DNA from: Actinomadura sp. 7K507
Lineage (GTDB): Bacteria > Actinomycetota > Actinomycetes > Streptosporangiales > Streptosporangiaceae
Assembly (NCBI RefSeq): GCF_004348425.1
Contig: NZ_SMKK01000005.1
Span: forward strand, 1 to 64,000
DNA length: 64,000 bases
Direction: 5' to 3'
The translations under genes and the position numbers were made by a program. Every line of letters starts with the position of its first letter. The stretch's first letter is position 1. The notes beneath the pieces were generated by a model. That model saw only the letters and a program-made list of their open reading frames with translations, was not told where the DNA came from and did no database searches. Below are positions 61,964-64,000 of this stretch, piece by piece.

Positions 61964-62599
61964 TCAGGATCGAACCGTGCTGAACGGGGGGCGCGAACCG
62001 CTGAACAGGAGCCGCGACACCGAGTCGCGGAGTTCGACGGTCGAGCGGATGATCTCCTCATGGACGGCGATCTTCTCGTCCAGCAGTCCGAGGATATCGG
62101 TCATCGCCCTCTGCTCGTCGAGGGGCGGCACCGCCACCGGCATCTCGGCGAGCGTTCTGACACTCAGGTTCGGGATGACCGACCCGGTCGAGGCCCTCCG
62201 AAGCCATTCCCTCACCTCCGAATGCTCCAGGTAGTGAACGAGATAGCGCGCCATGACCTGCGGCTCCGGGCGCAGCCGCAGGCATCCGCCACCGACGAGC
62301 CACCCCGTGTTCTCCACGGTCGTCAGCGCGCAACGGCCCAGGTCACCAGTGCGGGCGAAGACCACATCGCCGGACCGGAGAGAATAGCGGTCCTTCCTCG
62401 CGCCGCCCGGCAGGTCGATGCGGGCCAGGCCATGCGCCGTGATCCGCCCGTTTGCGATGTTTGCGATCATGACCAGCGGCACACCACCCGGCGATTCACG
62501 CCCGGCCCGCTTCGAGAGACCCGCCTGGATCTGGCATACATCGCCAAGAGGTGCGGTCTCCCACGCGTCCGGGATCGGACCGATCAGGCCCTCAGTCAT
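61964..62599 (-). CDS. hsdS: Type I restriction specificity subunit, single-TRD (half) HsdS, 211 aa
   Basis: One target-recognition domain plus one conserved helix. ETAPLGDVCQIQAGLS is the start of the TRD, and PPLDEQRAMTDILGLLDEKI starts the coiled spacer helix. Normal HsdS is about 400 residues with two TRDs, so this is a half subunit which would have to dimerise, as some do, and would then read a palindromic split site. ATG 62599 overlaps the hsdM stop by 4 bases. It lies just downstream of hsdM and 61 bases before priA on the same strand. Confidence 0.88.
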   Translation of the reverse strand: MTEGLIGPIPDAWETAPLGDVCQIQAGLSKRAGRESPGGVPLVMIANIANGRITAHGLARIDLPGGARKDRYSLRSGDVVFARTGDLGRCALTTVENTGWLVGGGCLRLRPEPQVMARYLVHYLEHSEVREWLRRASTGSVIPNLSVRTLAEMPVAVPPLDEQRAMTDILGLLDEKIAVHEEIIRSTVELRDSVSRLLFSGSRPPFSTVRS

Positions 62600-64000
62600 G
62601 CCTCACCCCAGAGCCGCTTACCAAGCTCATCATCGATCCGCGCAGCGCACACCCGGAGACGTTGCAGATCATCCCAGTGCCGCAGGACGCCGTCTTCCGC
62701 CGATGCCGTGTCGATCGGTACGACATCGGACCCGACGTATAGACGGGGGCTCAGCGAATGATCGTGCGCCCGGATCATCTCCAGGTCGGCGCGGCGGGCG
62801 AAACCGCGCTCGCCCTCGAACCGGCCACCCCGCCACCCACGGTACGTTTCGGTGATCTTGCGAAGATCGTCGTCGCCGAGCTTCCGCACAGTCCGGGACC
62901 GCGCCTCTCCGAGCCGGGACGCGTCGATCAGAAGGAGCCCGTCCGTGGCGCTCCCGCCCCTCCGAAGGATCCACAGGCTCACCGGGATCGCCGTCGACGC
63001 GAAGAGATTCGGGGGGAGGTCGATGACGCAATCGATCACTCCGTTCTCCACCATGGCAGTCCTGATCGAGCGCTCCGCCCGCTGCGTCCTGAACGTCGCG
63101 CCCCGGGGAGTGAGGACGGCGGCACGTCCCCGCGCGGACAACACCGCCACGGCGTGCTGCAGCCACGCGAAGACGGCGTTCCGCGTTGGGCCGTACGGCA
63201 GGTGAGCACCCCCTCCGTCTCGGCCCCCGAGGGCAAGGTTGAACGGCGGATTGGTGATCACGACGTCGTATCGATCATCGCTTCGGGGACCGTGATCGAG
63301 GGCTTCCAGCGCTCCGATCCGGACGTCGGCGAGGTGCCCGTGCAGGAGAAGGTTCATCGCGGCCAGGTACCGGGCGCGCTCCCCCAGGGCCTGTCCCGTC
63401 GCCCGGGGCGGTGCCGCCTCCTCCCGTCCACCGGCGGGGACGGCCCGGTCGGCTGCCGCGGCGAGGAGGCCGCCCGTCCCGCAGGAAGGGTCCAGGATCC
63501 GATCCTTCGCGGACGGTTCAACGAGATCGACCATCAGGTGCACCAACGACCGGGGCGTGTAGAACTCCCCACCGCGATGGCCCTCTGAGTCGAGGACCCG
63601 TTCCAGAATCTCCCCGTACAGCGCCACCGCGTCCGCACGCCACCGCAGGACGTCCCCGGCGCCGTCGAGCACTCGCACGACAGCGCGTATGGTCTCACCG
63701 GCACGATCCCTGTCACGCGGCAAGGGGGGATCGAGGGGGAGGCCGACTTCCCTGGGCATCCCGTCGATCCACGCCGAGCGAAAAAGGTCAGCGGCATCGA
63801 CCGAGGAAACGCCGGCCAAGTCTTCAGAGAGCCGATCCGAGCCACCTGGATCGACGAAACGGTGGCACAGAAGGGTCAGCACGAGATCCGCGTGGTCGCT
63901 GGGGTCGGCGAAGTCGCGTACGCGCCAGAGGATCTCCATGATCTCGTCCGCGATCCAGGTGCGCGACGGTGCCGGTTCTTGCGGCCGTGCCGGTACCCGG
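62596..64000 (-). CDS. hsdM: Type I restriction-modification methyltransferase HsdM, N-terminus cut by window edge
   Basis: An N6-adenine methylase with the HsdM helical N-terminal part. The PLD..F.TPRSLV motif region reads GGEFYTPRSLVHLMVDLV, motif I is LDPSCGTGGLL, and the catalytic motif IV is VITNPPFNLAL. The frame remains open with good homology-like sequence (TWIADEIMEILWRVRDFADP) across ATG 63939 up to the window end, so the true start is probably beyond 64000 and at least 468 codons are here. HsdR is not in the window. The gene pair probably forms a type I system with the half HsdS. Confidence 0.9.
   Translation of the reverse strand, partial: RVPARPQEPAPSRTWIADEIMEILWRVRDFADPSDHADLVLTLLCHRFVDPGGSDRLSEDLAGVSSVDAADLFRSAWIDGMPREVGLPLDPPLPRDRDRAGETIRAVVRVLDGAGDVLRWRADAVALYGEILERVLDSEGHRGGEFYTPRSLVHLMVDLVEPSAKDRILDPSCGTGGLLAAAADRAVPAGGREEAAPPRATGQALGERARYLAAMNLLLHGHLADVRIGALEALDHGPRSDDRYDVVITNPPFNLALGGRDGGGAHLPYGPTRNAVFAWLQHAVAVLSARGRAAVLTPRGATFRTQRAERSIRTAMVENGVIDCVIDLPPNLFASTAIPVSLWILRRGGSATDGLLLIDASRLGEARSRTVRKLGDDDLRKITETYRGWRGGRFEGERGFARRADLEMIRAHDHSLSPRLYVGSDVVPIDTASAEDGVLRHWDDLQRLRVCAARIDDELGKRLWGEA

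Noticed and set aside
1-64000. CRISPR array, tRNA or rRNA genes
   Set aside because: No regularly spaced direct repeats of array type and no cloverleaf with CCA-end or rRNA-like stretches were seen on reading the window; a tRNA scan was not possible here.

Overview
The window reads as chromosomal DNA of a high-GC actinomycete. Most genes are about 70% GC. It carries a PriA-type dual HisA/TrpF isomerase, an AfsR/SARP giant regulator, an MDMPI (mycothiol-linked) enzyme, two SnoaL-tailed ECF sigma factors and an SPFH/GPP34 gene set. These suggest Streptosporangiales or Streptomycetales, possibly an Actinomadura relative; the genus is inference. No rRNA, tRNA or CRISPR array was seen.

The left third looks like a defence island. 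After fragments of two broken genes (3-248), a minus-strand operon runs Ser/Thr kinase (9452-8430), SNF2-type helicase resembling DISARM DrmD (8371-5594), then a 1655-residue PglX/DrmMI-like adenine methyltransferase (5597-630). A single-protein DUF4011-helicase-nuclease gene (10074-15536) diverges from it. Small genes, an ankyrin protein, a membrane protein/lipoprotein pair and a PRiA4_ORF3/DUF6398 protein follow. Then come an LLM oxidoreductase, a HelD-like ATPase with an extra C-terminal domain, an ECF sigma factor with a SnoaL partner, a TY-Chap protein and a TnpB element.

The most unusual locus is a three-gene minus-strand operon at 35419-30025. It encodes an HNH nuclease fused to a degenerate protein kinase, a UPF1-like (COG1112-type) SF1 helicase with a long coiled-coil insert, and an unrecognised 387-residue protein with a winged-helix-like N-terminal part. 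A kinase domain paired with a COG1112 helicase recalls Mokosh, but the HNH-pseudokinase fusion and third gene do not fit the described types. It is the best candidate here for an undescribed system.

The right half is mostly ordinary: a second ECF sigma factor with an MDMPI enzyme, an APH-like kinase, secreted propeller-like and beta-helix proteins, an ABC exporter with a NarL-type two-component system, a secreted peptidase-like hydrolase, a SARP regulator with an MFS pump, an SPFH-RHH-GPP34 operon behind a perfect 16-bp palindrome, an MscS channel, a CocE-type hydrolase, an ATP-grasp protein and priA-hisF. At the right edge a type I restriction-modification locus (half-size hsdS, partial hsdM) leaves the window.
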